Shown here piece after piece: positions 54,339 through 63,597 of a DNA stretch of 64,000 nt. This stretch comes from Fundidesulfovibrio magnetotacticus. GTDB taxonomy: Bacteria > Desulfobacterota > Desulfovibrionia > Desulfovibrionales > Desulfovibrionaceae. The first letter of the stretch is position 1. Each line of letters begins with the position of its first letter. Location of the stretch: assembly GCF_013019105.1 (NCBI RefSeq), contig NZ_BLTE01000016.1, positions 50,090-114,089 of the forward strand, given 5' to 3'. The translations under genes and the position numbers were made by a program. Below the pieces are notes generated by a model. It was not told the origin of the DNA, ran no database searches, and was given only the letters and a program-made list of their open reading frames with translations.

Positions 54339-55892
54339 ATGGATACGCGTACCGTTCTTCTGCTGCTCGCGCTCGGCTCGTTTGTCGTCTGGGCGATCCT
54401 GCTGGCCTTTCAGGCCGGGATGCCCCACGCGCGGCGCATCCCGTACTGGACCGCGGCCAAGTTCCTTCAGGGAAGCGGTTCCCTGGGCCTTTGGCATTTC
54501 GGCCCCTCGCCCGATCCCGCCGTCGTGCTGGCGGCCAACCTGCCGCTTCTGCTGGGCTGCGCGGGCGAGGCCTGGGCCGTGCTCCATCTCATCGGGCGCA
54601 CGGTCTCGCCCGAGGTGCGACGCGCCGTGGCCCTGGCCGTTTGCGCTTTGTGCGCGCTGAGCGCGCTCCTGGGGCCGGGGGATCGTTCCACCGTGGTGTT
54701 CGCCCTGCACGCCGCGCTCTACGGCCTGCCCGCCTGGCCGCTCCTGGCCGCCACCGGCGAGCGCCGCGCCCTGCGCGCCCTGCTGGGCGGCTGCTTCCTG
54801 CTCATGGCGCTGCTCTTCGCCTCCCACGCCTTCTGGCTGGCCGCCTCGCCCCTGGCCGCGTCTCGCGAGTTCCTGTCCGTCACGTACCGGGCCGTCCCCC
54901 TGGCCACCTACTGCATGCTCCTGGTGAGCGGCTTCGCCATGCTGCTCCTGGCAAAGGAGAAGGCCGACGAGGCCCTGAGCGACGCCCAGCGCTCCATTTC
55001 CCTGAAGGAGGAGCAGTACCGGCTCATCGTGGACACGGCCAACGAGGGCGTGCTCTCCATGGACCGCGAGGGCGTGGTGGTCTTCGCCAACGGGCGCATG
55101 GCCCAGTTGCTGGGCTGCCACCCCGGGGATCTCCCGGGGCTGCGCTACGCCGACCTCCTGGCCCCGGGGGCGGAGGCCTCGCCGGGCGGACCGCCCGACG
55201 GCGCGAGCGAGGCCCTTCTGCTGCGCGGGGACAAGGAGCCCCGCTGGATGTCCGTCTCCGCCAGGACCGTTCGCGACGCCTCGGGCACGCTCACGGGCTC
55301 CTTCGCCATGTTCACCGACATCACGGAGAGCCGCCAGGCGCGGCAGGACCTGGAGGAATACCACCGCAAGCTGGAGGCCCTTTCGGTCACGGACGGGCTC
55401 ACCGGCATCGCCAACCGCCGCCGCTTCGACCAGGCCCTGGCGGAGGAGTGCTCCCGGCACGCCCGCACCGGAGCGCCCCTTTCCCTCATCCTGCTGGACC
55501 TGGACCACTTCAAGCGCTTCAACGACGCCCACGGCCACGTGGCGGGCGACGAGTGCCTGCGCCGCGTGGGGGCGCTTCTCGGGGCGAGCGCCTCCCGAGG
55601 CGGCGACCTGGCCGCGCGCTACGGCGGGGAGGAGTTCGTCTGCATCCTTCCCGCCACGCCGTACGAGGGGGCGCTCGAAGTGGCCCGGGCCATCCGCCGG
55701 GGCATCGAGGCCCTGGAAATTCCCGGCGCGCCGGGGGGCGTCACGGCCAGCCTGGGCGTGCTCACGGACCATCCCGGGCCGGACTGCGAGCCCCGCGAGC
55801 TGCTGCGCCGCATCGACCGCCTGCTCTACAAGGCCAAGGCCGGGGGCAGAAACCGCATCGAGGGTCAGGGGCCGCGCGAGCCCGAAGCCTGA
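54339..55892 (+). CDS. Membrane PAS-GGDEF diguanylate cyclase
   Basis: 517 residues from ATG 54339. Seven or so hydrophobic segments in the first 200 residues (from TVLLLLALGSFVVWAILLAF to LATYCMLLVSGFAMLLLAK), a PAS domain (about 225-340: YRLIVDTANEGVLSMDREGVVVFANGRMAQLLG) and GGDEF (about 350-510) with DGLTGIANRRRFDQ, LDLDHFKRFNDAHGH and active site ARYGGEEFVCIL. GGEEF is a normal active variant. Inner-membrane c-di-GMP synthase sensing an unknown signal. Confidence 0.92.
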   Translation: MDTRTVLLLLALGSFVVWAILLAFQAGMPHARRIPYWTAAKFLQGSGSLGLWHFGPSPDPAVVLAANLPLLLGCAGEAWAVLHLIGRTVSPEVRRAVALAVCALCALSALLGPGDRSTVVFALHAALYGLPAWPLLAATGERRALRALLGGCFLLMALLFASHAFWLAASPLAASREFLSVTYRAVPLATYCMLLVSGFAMLLLAKEKADEALSDAQRSISLKEEQYRLIVDTANEGVLSMDREGVVVFANGRMAQLLGCHPGDLPGLRYADLLAPGAEASPGGPPDGASEALLLRGDKEPRWMSVSARTVRDASGTLTGSFAMFTDITESRQARQDLEEYHRKLEALSVTDGLTGIANRRRFDQALAEECSRHARTGAPLSLILLDLDHFKRFNDAHGHVAGDECLRRVGALLGASASRGGDLAARYGGEEFVCILPATPYEGALEVARAIRRGIEALEIPGAPGGVTASLGVLTDHPGPDCEPRELLRRIDRLLYKAKAGGRNRIEGQGPREPEA

Positions 55893-56013
55893 TCCGCTCC
55901 GGCCGCTCACGGCCGCTCCGGGAGTTCCAGGCCTCGCCCGGACCGAGCCGCCGCCGGAGGCGCTCCCGGCGTACCCGGCGCTCCGTCGCCTCGGCGTGCG
56001 GCGCGCCCCGCGT

Positions 56014-56042
56014 TTGACGCGCAGGCGCCCGCCGTGTATGAA
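56014..56042 (+). promoter_or_regulatory. Candidate promoter of the ABC transporter operon
   Basis: TTGACG (56014-56019), 17-nt spacer, TATGAA (56037-56042), 84 bp before the GTG start of the binding protein. Confidence 0.5.
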
Positions 56043-56125
56043 AGGGAAATCCTCAGTCTCCCTGTATTTCGACAGATTTGTTAAGCCCGGGTCCGTTCAA
56101 ACCGTCCGAAACGGGAGGAATCACC

Positions 56126-57091
56126 GTGCCGCGCACCCTCGCCGCCCTGCTGGTCCTGCTCTGCGTCCCCTTCTCCAGCGCCTTGGCCGCCGACGTGGTG
56201 CGCCTGGGCAACCTGAAGTTCGCCCACTACGGGGCCATCGCCTATATGAAGGAGATCGCGCCGCAATACGGCCTGGAGATCCAGGAGCGCGTGTTCCCCA
56301 AGGGAATCGACATCATCCCTGCCATCATCGCCGGGGAGATCGACGCGGCGGCCAGCGCGGCCGACGGGGCCGTGGCAGCCCGGGCCACGGGCGTGCCCGT
56401 GCTGGTGGTGGCCGGGTTCGCCAAGGGCGGGGCGCGCATCGTGGGCCGCGGGGACATGAAGTGGTCCTCCGTGGCCGACCTCAAGGGCAAGAAGGTGGGC
56501 GTGGCCCGGGGCGGAGCGCAGGAGCTGGTGCTCCTGGCCGAGCTGGACAAGCACGGCCTCAGCTTCTCCGACAAGGGCGACAAGGACGTGCACCTGGTCT
56601 ACATGGCCTACGCCGACATCAACCAGGCCCTGCTTTCCAGGAACATCGACGCCATGTGCCAGTCCGAGCCGCAGTCCTCCCAGGCCTTGAGCCAGGGCTT
56701 CGGCGTGGAGATCATCAAGCCCTACGACACCCCCCTGGGCGAGCCGGTGCGCACCCTGGTGATCACCGAGAAACTCTACGCCAACAAGGACGTGGCGGAG
56801 CGCTTCCTCAAGTGCTTCGTGGCGGCCACCAAGTTCTTCATCGACAACCCCGACAAGGCCCAGGCCTATGTTCGCGAGAAGATGTTCAAGGGACAGCTCT
56901 CCGATGAAGACTACCGGCAGGCCCTCGAGAACTCGCCCTTCAGCTACGACGTCACCGCGGACCACGTGCAGACCACCATCGACATGATGGTCAAGTACGG
57001 CATCGGCAAGCTGGCCAACCCGCCCAAGGCCGCCGACTTCGTGAAGCTGGACCTCCTGGCCAAGGCCAGGAAAGACCTGGGCATCCAGTAG
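56126..57091 (+). CDS. ABC transporter substrate-binding protein (NitT/TauT family)
   Basis: 321 residues from GTG 56126 (ACGGGAGGAATCACC upstream). Signal peptide (LAALLVLLCVPFSSALAA), then the SsuA/THI5-like fold: RLGNLKFAHYGAIAYMKE, IPAIIAGEIDAAASAADGAVAA, VADLKGKKVGVARGGAQELVL. Periplasmic receptor for a small organic or anionic solute (sulfonate, nitrate, pyrimidine or similar); ligand not decidable. First gene of a three-gene operon. Confidence 0.88.
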   Translation: MPRTLAALLVLLCVPFSSALAADVVRLGNLKFAHYGAIAYMKEIAPQYGLEIQERVFPKGIDIIPAIIAGEIDAAASAADGAVAARATGVPVLVVAGFAKGGARIVGRGDMKWSSVADLKGKKVGVARGGAQELVLLAELDKHGLSFSDKGDKDVHLVYMAYADINQALLSRNIDAMCQSEPQSSQALSQGFGVEIIKPYDTPLGEPVRTLVITEKLYANKDVAERFLKCFVAATKFFIDNPDKAQAYVREKMFKGQLSDEDYRQALENSPFSYDVTADHVQTTIDMMVKYGIGKLANPPKAADFVKLDLLAKARKDLGIQ

Positions 57092-57103
57092 GACTCCGGG
57101 CGC

Positions 57104-57943
57104 ATGGGCAAGGCGGACCTCGACGCGCCGGGCCTGGCCGCGCGCCTGGCGCGCGCCCTGGCCGTGCCGGTGGCGCTCCTGGCGCTGTGGCAGCTGGCGG
57201 CCGTCTCCGGGCTGGTGAACCCGCACATCCTGCCCTCGCCGTGGCAGGTGCTCCGGCGCTGGGCGGCCTACGCCAGCCCCACCGAGCCCCTGGCCCAGGG
57301 CATGAACCCCCTGGCCTGGGCCTTCTCCGGCGAGTTGCCACACGACGCCCTGGCCACCGCCGTGCGCGTGGCCGTGGGCTTCGCTATCGGGGCCGGTCTG
57401 GCCCTGCCGCTGGGACTGGCCATGGGCTCCTTCGACCGGGTGTACAACCTGCTCAACCCGCTGCTCCAGGTGCTGCGGCCCATCCCGCCCATCGCCTACA
57501 TCCCCCTGGCCATCCTCTGGTTCGGCCTGGGCAACCCGCCCGCCTACTTCCTCATCAGCCTGGGGGCCTTCTTCCCCGTGCTCATGAACACCATCGCCGG
57601 GGTCCGCCAGGTGGACCGCATCTACATCCGCGCGGGGCGCAACCTGGGGGCCGGGTCGGCCACCATGTTCACGCGCATCATCCTGCCCGCGGCCACGCCG
57701 CTCATCCTCACGGGCATGCGCGTGGGCGTGGGCGTGGCCTTCATCTGCGTGATCGTGGCGGAAATGATCGCCGTCAACGACGGCCTGGGCTTCCGCATTC
57801 TGGAGGCGCGGGAGTTCTTCTGGTCGGACAAGATCATCGCGGGCATGCTCACCATCGGGCTCATGGGCCTGGCCATCGACACGTGCATGGACCGCCTCAA
57901 CGCCCATCTCCTGCGCTGGCACAGGGGGGCCGGGGGCCGATGA
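57104..57943 (+). CDS. ABC transporter permease (NitT/TauT family)
   Basis: 279 residues, about six membrane segments. The EAA-type loop AGRNLGAGSATMFTRIILPAATPLILTGMRVG and LLQVLRPIPPIAYIPLAILWFGLGNPP are those of SsuC/TauC permeases. Start ATG 57104, 12 bp after the binding protein; stop overlaps the ATPase start. Confidence 0.9.
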   Translation: MGKADLDAPGLAARLARALAVPVALLALWQLAAVSGLVNPHILPSPWQVLRRWAAYASPTEPLAQGMNPLAWAFSGELPHDALATAVRVAVGFAIGAGLALPLGLAMGSFDRVYNLLNPLLQVLRPIPPIAYIPLAILWFGLGNPPAYFLISLGAFFPVLMNTIAGVRQVDRIYIRAGRNLGAGSATMFTRIILPAATPLILTGMRVGVGVAFICVIVAEMIAVNDGLGFRILEAREFFWSDKIIAGMLTIGLMGLAIDTCMDRLNAHLLRWHRGAGGR

Positions 57944-58770
57944 GCGCCCTGGTGACGAACACGGCCCCCGGCGCGCCGCTCGACGTGGTCCTGCGCGGCG
58001 TGGGCAAGCGCTTTCCCGGCAGGGACGGCGAGGTGCTGGCCCTCACGGGCATCGACCTGGACGTGCGCCACGGCGAGTTCCTGTGCATCCTGGGTCCATC
58101 GGGCTGCGGCAAGTCCACGCTGCTCAACGCCATCGCGGGGTTCGCCCTGCCCTACGACGGCGCCATCACCGCCAACGGCGTACCCGTCGTTCGCCCAGGA
58201 CCGGACCGGGCCATGGTCTTCCAGGAGTACGCCATCTTCCCCTGGATGACGGTGGCCCAGAACGTGGCCTTCGGCCTGAAGATCAAGGGGCTGCCCCGGA
58301 CGGAGATCGAGGCCCGCGTGGACGCCCTGCTGCGCAAGTTCCAACTCCAGGACTTCCGCGACCGCTTCCCCAAGCACCTCTCGGGCGGCATGCGCCAGCG
58401 CGTGGCCATCGCCCGCGTGCTGGCCCTGGATTCGCCCATGCTCCTCATGGACGAGCCCTTCGGCGCGCTGGACGCCCTCACCCGGCGCAACCTCCAGGAC
58501 GAACTCCTGCGCATCTGGATGGAGTGCGGCAAGACGGTGCTCTTCGTCACCCACAGCATCGAGGAGTCCATCGTGCTGGCCAACCGCGTGGTGGTGATGA
58601 CCTACCGGCCGGGAACCATCAAGCGCGTGGTCCCCGTGGAGATGCCCTATCCGCGCGACCCGGCCTCGCCGCGCTTCGCGGAGCTGGCCCGGGAGCTCTC
58701 CGGGCTGGTGATGGAAGAGCAGATGCGCCACGAACAGGCCGAGCGCGCGGCGGGGGACGGCCCGGACTAG
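57940..58770 (+). CDS. ABC transporter ATP-binding protein (NitT/TauT family)
   Basis: 276 residues from ATG 57940 (ATGA overlap). Walker A GPSGCGKST, Q-loop MVFQEYAIFPWMTVAQNVAFGL, signature LSGGMRQRVAIARVLA, Walker B LLMDEPFGALDALTR and H-loop THSIEESIVLANRVVVM, as in SsuB/TauB. Completes the importer. Confidence 0.92.
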   Translation: MSALVTNTAPGAPLDVVLRGVGKRFPGRDGEVLALTGIDLDVRHGEFLCILGPSGCGKSTLLNAIAGFALPYDGAITANGVPVVRPGPDRAMVFQEYAIFPWMTVAQNVAFGLKIKGLPRTEIEARVDALLRKFQLQDFRDRFPKHLSGGMRQRVAIARVLALDSPMLLMDEPFGALDALTRRNLQDELLRIWMECGKTVLFVTHSIEESIVLANRVVVMTYRPGTIKRVVPVEMPYPRDPASPRFAELARELSGLVMEEQMRHEQAERAAGDGPD

Positions 58771-58868
58771 CGGCCAGGCCGGGCCTTGGCGGGGGCCGCC
58801 GGACGTGCTAGCCCTGGGTGGCGTCGCCCGTTGCGCCCTCATCCCACGCCTACCCTGCGAGGCCTTCC

Positions 58869-59732
58869 ATGCAGATCGTCACGTCGCCCAAGGAATTTTC
58901 GTCCGTCTGCCGCGCCTGGCGCGCCCAGGGGCACACCCTGGCCCTGGCCCCCACCATGGGCTACCTCCACGCCGGGCACCTCTCGCTCTTCACCTGGGCC
59001 AGGGCAAACGCCGCCAAGGTGGCCGCCACCATCTTCGTCAACCCCACCCAGTTCGGCCCCGGGGAAGACCTCGACCGCTACCCGCGCGACCCCGAGGGCG
59101 ACGCCGCCAAGGCCCGCCAGGCCGGGGTGGACCTCCTCTACATGCCCCAGGCCCGCGACATGTATCCCCAGGGCTTCGCCACCACCGTGAGCGTGGCCGG
59201 TCTCACCTCCGGGCTCTGCGGCCGCTCGCGCCCCGGGCACTTCGACGGCGTGGCCACCGTGGTGACCAAGCTCCTGGTGCAGGCCCTGCCCGACGTGGCC
59301 GTGTTCGGCCGCAAGGACTGGCAGCAGCTGGCCGTGATCCGCCGCCTCGCGGCCGACCTGGACCTGCCCGTGGCCATCGAGGGACGCCCCATCTTCCGCG
59401 AACCCGACGGCCTGGCCATGAGCTCGCGCAACGCCCTGCTCCCGCCCGAGGAGCGCGCCCAGGCCCCCCACGTGCGCAAGGGCCTGCTCCTGGCGCACGA
59501 GATGGTCGCGGCCGGGGAGCGCTCGCCGCGCAAGGTGGTCGGGGCCGTGGAGGACTACTACCGCTCCGCCATGCCCCTGGCCCGCACCGACTACGTGGAG
59601 TGCGTCCACCCGGAGACCATCCAGCCCGTGGGCGACGCCTCCGGCCCGGCGCTGCTGGCCGTGGCCGTAAAGTTCCCTGGCGCGCGGCTCATCGACAACG
59701 CCCTGCTCGCCGGAGAAGAGGACCAATCGTGA
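58869..59732 (+). CDS. panC: Pantothenate synthetase
   Basis: 287 residues from ATG 58869 (GCGAGGCCTTCC ahead). Joins pantoate and beta-alanine with ATP. PTMGYLHAGHLSLF (HIGH-type ATP motif), FVNPTQFGPGEDLDRYPR, AVFGRKDWQQLAVIRR (KMSKS-side Asp/Gln) and EPDGLAMSSRNALL are all present. panB and panD are not in the window; coaBC is at 24566. Confidence 0.95.
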   Translation: MQIVTSPKEFSSVCRAWRAQGHTLALAPTMGYLHAGHLSLFTWARANAAKVAATIFVNPTQFGPGEDLDRYPRDPEGDAAKARQAGVDLLYMPQARDMYPQGFATTVSVAGLTSGLCGRSRPGHFDGVATVVTKLLVQALPDVAVFGRKDWQQLAVIRRLAADLDLPVAIEGRPIFREPDGLAMSSRNALLPPEERAQAPHVRKGLLLAHEMVAAGERSPRKVVGAVEDYYRSAMPLARTDYVECVHPETIQPVGDASGPALLAVAVKFPGARLIDNALLAGEEDQS

Positions 59733-59760
59733 GCGACCACAAGAAAATCGCTCCAGACAT

Positions 59761-59789
59761 TTGACAACCCTTCCGGTCTTGTGACACAT
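59761..59789 (+). promoter_or_regulatory. Candidate promoter and leader of metK
   Basis: TTGACA (59761-59766), 17-nt spacer, weak -10 ACACAT (59784-59789). The roughly 80-nt leader contains hairpins such as TCGCCG-AAAC-CGGCGA (59832-59847) but no SAM riboswitch core I recognise. Confidence 0.35.
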
Positions 59790-59872
59790 GGCCTAGCGGC
59801 CTTCACCGGCCGCCATCCTTCGCCTTTTCCATCGCCGAAACCGGCGAATCATCTTCCGCGGGAGGAACATTC

Positions 59873-61045
59873 ATGGTCGCCGCTTCCAAGGGCAAGTATC
59901 TTTTCACTTCCGAATCCGTGACCGAAGGCCATCCGGACAAGGTCGCGGACCAGATCTCCGACGCCGTTCTCGACACCATCTTCAGCCAGGACCCCGAGGC
60001 CCGCGTGGCCTGCGAAACCCTGGTGACCACCGGCGTCGCGTTCATCGCGGGCGAGATCACCACCTCCGCCTTCGCCGATTTCGCGGGCATCGTGCGCGAG
60101 ACCGTGAAGAACGTGGGCTACAACAGCTCCCAGATGGGCTTCGACTGGGAGACCTGCGCCGTCATCTCCTCCATCGACAAGCAGTCCGCGGACATCGCCC
60201 AGGGCGTCGACCGCACCAAGCCCGAGGAGCAGGGCGCCGGCGACCAGGGCATGATGTTCGGCTTCGCCGTCAACGAGACCGACACCCTCATGCCCGCCCC
60301 CATCTACTACGCCCACAAGCTCTCGCGCCGTCTGGCCTACGTGCGCAAGGAGAAGATCCTCGACTTCCTGCGCCCCGACGGCAAGACCCAGGTCTGCGTG
60401 GAATACCAGGACGGCAAGCCCGTGCGCATCGACAACATCGTCGTCTCTTCCCAGCACGACGAGAACGTCAGCTACGAAGACCTGGTGGACGCCATCAAGC
60501 ACGAGGTGATCCTCAAGGCCCTGCCCGAGAACCTGGTGGACAAGGGCACCAAGATCTACATCAACCCCACCGGACGTTTCGTGATCGGCGGCCCCCTGGG
60601 CGACTGCGGCCTCACCGGACGCAAGATCATCCAGGACACCTACGGCGGCATGGGTCACCACGGCGGCGGCGCCTTCTCCGGCAAGGACCCCTCCAAGGTG
60701 GACCGCTCTGCGGCCTACTTCGCCCGCTACGTGGCCAAGAACGTGGTGGCCGCCGGCCTGGCCCACCGCTGCGAAGTGCAGATCGCCTACGCCATCGGCG
60801 TGGCCGAGCCCGTCTCCGTGCTGGTCAGCTCCGGCGGCAACAGCGAGTTCTCCGACGAGGCCCTCACCAAGGCCGTGCGCGAAGTCTTCGACATGCGCCC
60901 CTACTTCATCACCAAGCGCCTGGACCTCAAGCGCCCCATCTACCTGAAGAGCTCCTGCTACGGCCACTTCGGCCGCGAGCTGCCCGAGTTCACCTGGGAA
61001 AAGACCGACGCCGTGGCGGACCTCAAGACCGCCATGAAGATCTAG
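59873..61045 (+). CDS. metK: S-adenosylmethionine synthetase
   Basis: 390 residues from ATG 59873 (CGGGAGGAACATTC ahead). [36 protein letters not shown], and [27 protein letters not shown] are the three diagnostic motifs. Makes SAM, the methyl donor for the several methyltransferases in this window. Followed by a strong terminator. Confidence 0.97.
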   Translation: MVAASKGKYLFTSESVTEGHPDKVADQISDAVLDTIFSQDPEARVACETLVTTGVAFIAGEITTSAFADFAGIVRETVKNVGYNSSQMGFDWETCAVISSIDKQSADIAQGVDRTKPEEQGAGDQGMMFGFAVNETDTLMPAPIYYAHKLSRRLAYVRKEKILDFLRPDGKTQVCVEYQDGKPVRIDNIVVSSQHDENVSYEDLVDAIKHEVILKALPENLVDKGTKIYINPTGRFVIGGPLGDCGLTGRKIIQDTYGGMGHHGGGAFSGKDPSKVDRSAAYFARYVAKNVVAAGLAHRCEVQIAYAIGVAEPVSVLVSSGGNSEFSDEALTKAVREVFDMRPYFITKRLDLKRPIYLKSSCYGHFGRELPEFTWEKTDAVADLKTAMKI

Positions 61046-61069
61046 TCCCGCCAGGCGGAAGCCATTCCG

Positions 61070-61104
61070 GGGCCGGGAGGACGTGCGTCCTTCCGGCCCT
61101 TTTT
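61070..61104 (+). terminator. Rho-independent terminator of metK
   Basis: 13-bp stem (61070-61082 with 61087-61099, one G-T pair), loop GTGC, then TTTTT (61100-61104). Placed 25 bp after the metK stop. Confidence 0.92.
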
Positions 61105-61133
61105 CGTGCCCGGCCAGGAACCTCGCGGCGGGC

Positions 61134-62237
61134 TCATCCGTAAAGCGCCACCCCCGCCAGGGCCGCCGCCAGCGCCACCCACACGCGCCCCGCGCCCCAG
61201 AGGCTCGCCGCCAGGGCCGCCGACGCCAGGGCGATGCCGGACGCATCCCAGGCGCGTCCAGCGGCCGTCAGGGCGGCCAGGCCCGCCGTGATGCCGCAAA
61301 GCACGGCTCCGGTCCCGGCCAGGGCCTTGCGCGCCCAGGGGCTCGCGGCAACGGCATCCATGCAGGGCGCGGAGGCCAAAAGCGTCAGCGCCGCGGAGAG
61401 CGCGGCCCCCGCACCGGCGGCCAGGGCGCCGGGCAGTCCCCGGGCCAGCATGCCGCACCCGGCGGCCAGCGCCGCAGCCGGACCGGGCACGGCCAGGGCC
61501 AGGGCCGCCAGATCCGCGAAAGCCCCGGGCGCGAGCCAGTGCCGGGCGCGCACGTAATCTCCCGAGAGCAGGGGCCAGGCCCCCGCGCCGCCCAGTCCCC
61601 AGAATTCGGCCTTGAACGCCGCCAGGAAAATCCGTCCCAGCCCCGGGTCCAGGAGGAAGACGCCCCCGGTCGCGGCGGCCAGGACCCCGAAGAGCGCCAG
61701 GAAGCGCCAGGGCCGGAGGCAGGCGGGGTCGGGGGAGGGAGGGGGCGCCACGGCCTGGGCTGGCTCCGGCAGCAGGAGCACCCCGATCACCGCGCCGCCC
61801 AGGAGCATGGCGAAAGGCTTGAGCCCCAGGAAGAAGAGCCCGCCGGTGCAGACCGCCAGCCCCGCGCTCACCAGCCTCCCGGGCAGGCGGCGCAGGCCGT
61901 CCAGGGCCAGGCCCGCCAGCACGCCGGGCAGGGCCGCGCCCAGGCCCTGCAAGGCCGCGCGGGGCCAGGGCTGGGTCCAGAAATCGCCGGGAAGGGAGGC
62001 CAGCTCGGCCAAAAGGAGCATCCCGGGCAGGCAGGCGGCCAGGGTCGCGGCGACGAGGCCGGGCGCTCCGGCCCGGGCGTGGCCTTCCAGGGCCGCGCGT
62101 CGCGCCGGGGCGTCGCCGGGCCAGAGACTGGGCAGGCCGGGGCACAGGTCGCGCGGCATGGCGCGCAGGCCGCCTGGGGAGAGCCCGGCGGCAAGACCAC
62201 GGAGAATAGCGTCGAGAAGCTTGCGGAAGGTGTTCAT
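61134..62237 (-). CDS. Divergent CHR-domain (chromate-transporter-like) membrane protein
   Basis: 367 residues, about ten hydrophobic segments, very Ala/Gly/Leu-rich. The second half shows a CHR pattern: AFKAEFWGLGGAGAWPLLSGDYV, then ADLAALALAVPGPAAALAAG, matching the 'F-G-G-x...P-x-L' and 'A-x-x-x-P-G-P' motifs of ChrA; the first half is degenerate. Lies 6 bp after the full ChrA gene in the same direction, so it may act with it. Substrate unknown. Confidence 0.65.
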   Translation of the reverse strand: MNTFRKLLDAILRGLAAGLSPGGLRAMPRDLCPGLPSLWPGDAPARRAALEGHARAGAPGLVAATLAACLPGMLLLAELASLPGDFWTQPWPRAALQGLGAALPGVLAGLALDGLRRLPGRLVSAGLAVCTGGLFFLGLKPFAMLLGGAVIGVLLLPEPAQAVAPPPSPDPACLRPWRFLALFGVLAAATGGVFLLDPGLGRIFLAAFKAEFWGLGGAGAWPLLSGDYVRARHWLAPGAFADLAALALAVPGPAAALAAGCGMLARGLPGALAAGAGAALSAALTLLASAPCMDAVAASPWARKALAGTGAVLCGITAGLAALTAAGRAWDASGIALASAALAASLWGAGRVWVALAAALAGVALYG

Positions 62238-62243
62238 GTCTCC

Positions 62244-63392
62244 TCAGCAGATCAGGGCGGCCAGGGCCGCCGCGCCCAGCACCACCCAGTAGACCGCCAC
62301 CCTGGCGGCCAGCGCCCCCAGGGAGAGGGCCAGGATGAGGGCGGTGCGCCAGTCCCAGGCCACGGCCTTTGAGAGGGTCCAGCTCACGGCCACGATCATG
62401 CCCCCCAGGGTGGCCAGCACGCCCGAGAGGGCCTGGCGCGCCCGGCGCGAGCCGATGATGGCCCCGCGGTAGTGGGAGGCGGCCAGCACCACCACGAAGG
62501 AGGCCGCGAACACCCCGATCGCGCCCACCAGCGCCCCGGGCACGCCGCGCACCATGTAGCCCATGAAGGCCGAGGCCAAAAGGCTCGGCCCCGGGGTCAC
62601 CTGGGCCAGGGCCATGCCCTCGATGAACGTGGATTCGTCGATCCAGCCCCGGTACTCCACCACCTCGGCGTACATCACGGGGAACACGCCGAAGCCGCCG
62701 AAGGCCAGCATGTCCACCTTGATCATGGACACGGCCAGCTGGAAGAGCAGCCTGTCCCAGACATAGAGCGCCCCCAGGCAGGCCAGCTGCACCAGGCCCA
62801 CGATCACGGCCAGACGCAGCGCGCCGTCGCCCTCGGGGCCTTCGCCCGCGTCGGGGGCCGGTCCCGGGTCCAGGAAGAGCATGCCCAGCACGGCCGCGCC
62901 GCCCACGATGGGCACGATGCCCGCGCCGCCCAGGAAGAGCGCCGCCGCGCCCGCCGTGAAGGCCTGATGGCGGCGCGTGGGGGCGAAGCGCTTCACGAAG
63001 TCCAGGCAGGACATCAGGCAGATGGCCAGCACCACCACCTTGAGGCCCATGTACACGGCCTGGGCCAGGGGCGCGTTGCGCGTGCCCATGTAGAAGCTGG
63101 AGAGCCCCAGCATGAGCAGGAAGGCCGGGGCCGAGAACCCGGCGTAGGCGGCCAGCGCGCCCCAGAGCCCGCGCAGCTTGAGCCCGATGTAGGCCGCCAG
63201 CTGCATGAGCGTGCCGCCGGGGATGAGCTGGCAGAGGCCCAGGCCCAGGCGGAATTCCTCACGGCTGACGAAGCCGCGCTTCTCCACGGCCTCGCGACGC
63301 ATCATGGGCATCATGGCCGGGCCGCCGTAGGCCGTGGCCCCCACGATGAAGAAGCTCTTGAAGATGGTCCAGAGGCTGGTGCGGGGGGGCAT
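62244..63392 (-). CDS. chrA: Chromate transporter family protein (ChrA)
   Basis: 382 residues from ATG 63392 (GGCAGGAGACCTC before it; the frame opens further to 63476). Two CHR halves: FKSFFIVGATAYGGPAMMPMMRREAVEKRGFVSREEF...LCQLIPGGTLMQLAAYIG and SMIKVDMLAFGGFGVFPVMYAEVVEYRGWIDESTFIEGMALAQVTPGPSLLASAFMGYMV. The repeated G-G-x and P-G-(G/P) motifs define the family. Inner-membrane anion exporter; chromate efflux is known for some members, but many have other roles. Confidence 0.85.
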   Translation of the reverse strand: MPPRTSLWTIFKSFFIVGATAYGGPAMMPMMRREAVEKRGFVSREEFRLGLGLCQLIPGGTLMQLAAYIGLKLRGLWGALAAYAGFSAPAFLLMLGLSSFYMGTRNAPLAQAVYMGLKVVVLAICLMSCLDFVKRFAPTRRHQAFTAGAAALFLGGAGIVPIVGGAAVLGMLFLDPGPAPDAGEGPEGDGALRLAVIVGLVQLACLGALYVWDRLLFQLAVSMIKVDMLAFGGFGVFPVMYAEVVEYRGWIDESTFIEGMALAQVTPGPSLLASAFMGYMVRGVPGALVGAIGVFAASFVVVLAASHYRGAIIGSRRARQALSGVLATLGGMIVAVSWTLSKAVAWDWRTALILALSLGALAARVAVYWVVLGAAALAALIC

Positions 63393-63493
63393 GAGGTCTC
63401 CTGCCGAACGAATTCCGGGCAGGATACGGCGAAGCGAGCGATTTGAAAACGGGTCCGGCGCGGTTGGGTTGGGCATATTTTTTCAAGTTTTTA

Positions 63494-63513
63494 CCCACAT
63501 AGCGCTATGTGGG
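63494..63513. promoter_or_regulatory. Perfect 20-bp palindrome, candidate operator
   Basis: CCCACATAGCGCTATGTGGG, preceded by an AT-rich run (ATTTTTTCAAGTTTTTA). It lies between the divergent chrA gene (start 63392) and the unknown gene at 63598, so it can control either or both. Confidence 0.55.
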
Positions 63514-63597
63514 GAGACGTGGGCGGATTTTTGGCTATCCTCCTCGATCAACCGGCGCATGGTCCAGCCGGAAAACCAATGGAAGGAGGAACAATCC

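Noticed and set aside
59767..59872. SAM riboswitch in the metK leader
   Set aside because: Only short hairpins are seen; none of the SAM-I, SAM-II or SAH core sequences is recognisable.
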